From Candidatus Anstonella stagnisolia (GTDB lineage: Archaea; Micrarchaeota; Micrarchaeia; Anstonellales; Anstonellaceae): a stretch of 64,000 nt of DNA. Each line of letters starts with the position of its first letter. Position 1 is the stretch's first letter. The notes under the pieces are model-generated. The model was not told where the DNA came from. It did not search any database and saw nothing but the letters and a program-made list of their open reading frames with translations. The translations under genes were made by a program, and so were the position numbers. The DNA lies in NCBI GenBank assembly GCA_902384585.1, contig CABMCJ010000001.1, forward strand, positions 64,671 through 128,670, in the 5' to 3' direction. Shown here one piece after another: positions 62,601 to 64,000 of this stretch.

Positions 62601-64000
62601 CGGAGACCGGGCGTTCTACATCTTCTCAAATTACAATATCATAAACAACAGCGTGCTCACGAGCGCAACAAGCAGGGGCATACAGCTTCAGGGCGCATCG
62701 CACAACATCCTCAACAACCTCACGCTTTACGGAGGTGCAATGGGCCTGACAGTATACTCCGGCGCAAGCAACAACACAATAACCAACTCAAACATAAGCG
62801 GGGCCAGCTACGGCGTTTATATCGGCAGCAGCTCTGAAAACAACACCTTTGCGAACAACAGCGTCTCCCAAAGCGCATATGCAATCTACATCCTTGCAGG
62901 CGCAAACCCTGGCAGCGTTTTCAACGCCACAACACTAGCCTCTTCCACTCAGGGCATATACAATGACGGCGGCGCAAACACATACATAGACTGCCAGGGC
63001 AAAAGCATGGTTGGCACAAATGCATCTGGCGGTTATGGCATTTATTCCACCCAAACAAATACTACCGTGAAGAATTGCGACATTTCCAACTTCCAGCATG
63101 GCATATATTTCAATGGCGCAACAAGCGGCACAATACAGAATTCAAATGCAAGCACAACAAAGGCAGGCGGCTACGGCATTTACCTTTCCTCTTCAAACAG
63201 CAACAACATTACGAGCACGGCTGCAACCTCAGCATCTTCAAGCGCAATCTTCCTTTCCAGCAGCAACTATACTGCAATTGACTGCCAGGGCCGGGCAATG
63301 GCCGGCTCAAATGGCACGGCGGGCTTTGGCATACAATCCTCCTTCAGCGCGAATATGCTCGTGCAGAACTGTATCTTAAACGGCTTTAGCAGCATAAGCA
63401 TGTTCCTAAGCGGCGCAAGCTACAGCGCGCTCACAAACAACACAATCTCCACTACAAACTCCTATTACATAACCCCGTGTTGGGGAGGTGCAATCTGCCT
63501 CACAAACTCTTCGGACTACGTGAACATCACGAACAATACAATTTCCACAAAGGTGATGGGCATCCGCGTTGACGGCACAGGAGCAGGCTCATCAGATTAT
63601 GCGCGCATAATAGGGAACAACGTGTCCGCAACCGGCAACACTTCAGCTTTGCAGTTTTACACTGCAACTAATCCCCTTGTTGCAAACAACACCCTAATCT
63701 CCTCAGAAATAGGCGTTTACCTAGTGGATGGCGACAGCGGCACGTTCACGAACAACAACATAAGCGGCACCGCATACGGGATAGCGACCTACGGCTCAAT
63801 CGCAAGCACTTCCAACACGTTCATAAATAACACAATCTCCTCTTCGGGCAAGGCAATTTCCCTCAACTCTGTTTCAACCGGCAACCTCTTCTACTACAAC
63901 AACATATCAGCAACCGGCGCATACGTTGAGAACAACGCAACTGCAAACTACTTCAATACAAGCGTGCTCGTGCTGCTTTCCTATGTGCCCCAGGGCAACT
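56638..64000 (+). CDS. Second giant pilin-signal beta-helix surface protein, 3' end outside window
   Basis: The frame is open from TTG 56638 to the window end (over 2450 codons). It starts MALRRPLKG-QASAEFLAILG, another class III signal, then follows the same order as the first giant: a pilin-like beta domain (VYHQGSGARKNVFITLPVD), a NRGNQTISVAI domain, Ig-like repeats with Cys pairs (CQLRVNSG, CKDDFSNW), and the CQDLDVDNTVYRL cap opening a NosD-like beta-helix at about 58.4 kb. Further cap modules lie near 59.15, 61.53, 62.27, 62.98 and 63.27 kb. No LamG or NHL insertion is visible in the part seen. GGTGA at 56629-56633 is four bases from the TTG, and the 12-base GGTGAATTATTG is identical to that of the first gene. 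Confidence 0.88.
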   Translation, partial: MALRRPLKGQASAEFLAILGISLVVVLAVTVVASDRLNAMNNEKVVSDAQAAARDLADAADSVYHQGSGARKNVFITLPVDTNLSSGASNITGHTINFHVKGTDVSSSTEAPLIGTLPKTAGGAWMKVESKGTYVSIGNYYLELDKGSIYLSIPNGTTQTATVTLYNRGNQTISVAIGTGFTAYSSSVGYSASPSSSVNVGVAGSTQVNFTFSAASDASGVYPSLLTFTATNASNGEAINEQVQIPLTVEITAPEVRQNIGGTPKLMMQPVVWNARANNASSAEQLFFITTDGSFTAAEVNFSATSNANWSYLGLTPPLYNLSSIDPPGPGTRTIYIIPAFGVRSGYYTGTINATDGTYIATTYFNLTIDSTGPYIENITSNNARPTNRSIVRFSLNATDLWGGNVSTCQLRVNSGAYTPMSSSAGSPYPAPRVEAYIDVDLSLQAAAGHLADPGWNNVTAECKDDFSNWGNESNKSFFVDSQAPAITITNMSALGKMLTVNATASDAAAGGNGIAWCNASYYNNDTGLTYGPYAMSGAFGSPGVAATTSQNVEFGQYNITVSCADDYGNIGNATANFTHAIHSCQDLDVDNTVYRLVEDVNSSATCFNVKAQHVTLDCQGFSLTRHSITGENQGSSYGVYSNQRYTTVKNCIITDYHIAIYYAGAADGAIENNIANSTYSSGSGIYLYSGSSGNTVSDNYVSSLYSSALVVHSSDGNTIINNTAVSTSGSAIYLYSSVGSAVSNNNATSSSQPGIYLLYSNSSTLSNNNATSSTSYGIYLNGSSGNTFSGGIANSTSGTSGTSAVRLTSGSNGNSFTSTAAGSYTNSSFYIDGGANNMINCAGGSLVGSNTSGTYGIYSTQSNTTVQNCNINNFATGIYFNGVANGTIQNTNASTTGATDAGSYGIWLKSNNGTAISNSIATSAQDVATFLQYGSLNTIANSTANGKIYPGIYLSYSNNNLIQNSTGTTSQGIYLYYSNNNQLINSTGISTQNGNPGIQIYAGTNNSIINSTGIGTFYGGITLRSGANSNAILGSRGTGDAYYGIYLDSSNYNAISNNTATSTSSYALYLSASSSNNLTNNTATSSGNRAIYVSGSNSNILTNNRGISGSSLGISIESSSYNTLTNNIGMSNTSGGIRLYTALNNSLTNNTGTSINGATGGNGFGISLAVGSNYNNISGGIGSSNISYGIYLSSSSYNLLSGTTAVSNTTYGAYFSGSTNNNITRNNFSSNTDNALRFDSSSNNNIISANTLYSAGTNYPYVVYSISSNNLTFSLNNVTTTYVAGGGAGIALVSGANLTIANNTVRSNHNSIVTRASNSYIANNNLTTAGGFSGFVFNVGAANNQIANNYIYAPAYAVQFDPSYGSSYDNNTFVNNTMLGQGFILRNSSSNTIINNTISGSNNPAYYGLNLTNSSGNTIRNNTINNSYTGTSSPYSALTVGSDSQNNVVEGNALYSTANIALNVLENAKFNSIANNSIRSGLGVKLSGASSNNFTNNSIRTSSNAVALASASSSNIFANNTFNSSSLTVYTIDLDAASANNQFYWNNITNTVFWVKDLGTGNQYNTTYSGKTQGNFYPTASSYGIYDNDGDGFAESGDDIPFSKTSLGSALWNLNGGDYAPYAPGNLGCRNLTTPGSTLTLNYNLNSTGTCIRIQAPSITLNCNGHSLTGSNASGSYGVYTDQPYTVVKNCRISNFQHAIYYDTADSGTIQNNTANTTFGNGILLNNGASYNLLANNTITSTSGSAVYINGSSVYNNLTNNIASAVAGSGILVSESSNSHVLVNNTASSTSGTGIYLYYSGYGTLTNNTATSVSSYGMYLRGSSFNTLTNNTAASDSAYGMYISSTPGNNNQLIGTTAASNSSHGIYMDANAANTSIDCQGRSIIGTNTSSTYGIYSSQPNTTIKNCVISNFATGIYFSNADNSLIQNVNASTSFNTSAQGIYFTGTDRTLVANSTFTSTSGAASTYGVYATTSTYNNFTSLNVSAAGDRAFYIFSNYNIINNSVLTSATSRGIQLQGASHNILNNLTLYGGAMGLTVYSGASNNTITNSNISGASYGVYIGSSSENNTFANNSVSQSAYAIYILAGANPGSVFNATTLASSTQGIYNDGGANTYIDCQGKSMVGTNASGGYGIYSTQTNTTVKNCDISNFQHGIYFNGATSGTIQNSNASTTKAGGYGIYLSSSNSNNITSTAATSASSSAIFLSSSNYTAIDCQGRAMAGSNGTAGFGIQSSFSANMLVQNCILNGFSSISMFLSGASYSALTNNTISTTNSYYITPCWGGAICLTNSSDYVNITNNTISTKVMGIRVDGTGAGSSDYARIIGNNVSATGNTSALQFYTATNPLVANNTLISSEIGVYLVDGDSGTFTNNNISGTAYGIATYGSIASTSNTFINNTISSSGKAISLNSVSTGNLFYYNNISATGAYVENNATANYFNTSVLVLLSYVPQGN

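Noticed and set aside
43049-63379. Numerous alternative-frame open frames across the giant genes (both strands)
   Set aside because: They arise from the repetitive Asn/Ser/Thr codons of the real frame, are short, have no ribosome sites and their translations are low-complexity Cys/Arg- or Gln/Thr-rich.

Overview
The window reads as chromosomal DNA of an archaeon, most likely a small-genome DPANN-type lineage (for example Micrarchaeota- or Diapherotrites-like). Archaeal markers are elongation factor 1A followed by ribosomal protein S10, L40e, deoxyhypusine synthase, a diphthamide-forming ATP-pyrophosphatase, a LonB-type protease, an ATP-dependent DNA ligase, two FtsZ proteins, class III (type IV pilin-like) signal peptides, TATA-box promoters with many leaderless starts, and tRNA genes whose introns are bounded by bulge-helix-bulge (BHB) motifs. 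The lineage call is inference; there is no rRNA in the window.

Layout. 1-4.2 kb: the end of a Lon protease, a helical-repeat protein of unknown function, argS and a DUF4389 protein. 4.3-10.5 kb: a tRNA-Pro with an intron in its T-loop, isopentenyl phosphate kinase and a mevalonate-type decarboxylase (isoprenoid lipid synthesis), tRNA-Leu(CAG), an ArsP-like permease and deoxyhypusine synthase. 10.6-18.6 kb: uvrA carrying an in-frame TGA, a TspO-like protein, an unknown protein with three tandem repeats, a short uvrC and an FTR1-type iron permease. 18.6-25 kb: a hairpin repeat, tRNA-Leu(TAG), a methyltransferase, a coiled-coil protein, a CPA2-type antiporter, L40e, a tRNA-Thr with two introns, a DUF2666-like protein, EF-1A and S10. 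25-31 kb: a PadR-type regulator divergent from an ABC export operon, then a Cys-rich duplicated protein. 30.9-37.1 kb: parvulin, AlaX, an APC permease, a cold-shock protein, tRNA-Ser, a flavin reductase, a membrane-anchored protein, DPH6, tRNA-Ala and a HIT-like protein. 37.1-41.8 kb: two adjacent ftsZ genes and DNA ligase.

41.8-64 kb: two tandem giant paralogous genes. The first (about 4880 codons) is complete and the second runs off the window after more than 2450 codons. Both start with a pilin-type class III signal peptide, continue into immunoglobulin-like domains, and then carry very long Asn/Ser/Thr-rich right-handed beta-helix tracts. The first also holds two LamG-like domains and a six-bladed NHL propeller spliced into the beta-helix. 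They look like giant pilus- or surface-anchored fibres for adhesion or glycan binding.

Other notable signals are two tRNAs with an intron at the same unusual T-loop position, a 65-bp hairpin repeat in inverted copies that starts just after the 3' end of two transcription units (a related hairpin lies beside tRNA-Ala), an in-frame TGA in an otherwise full-length uvrA, and a recurrent GGTGA-N4-TTG start signal. No CRISPR array, rRNA or insertion sequence was seen, and no stretch over 300 bases lacks a gene.
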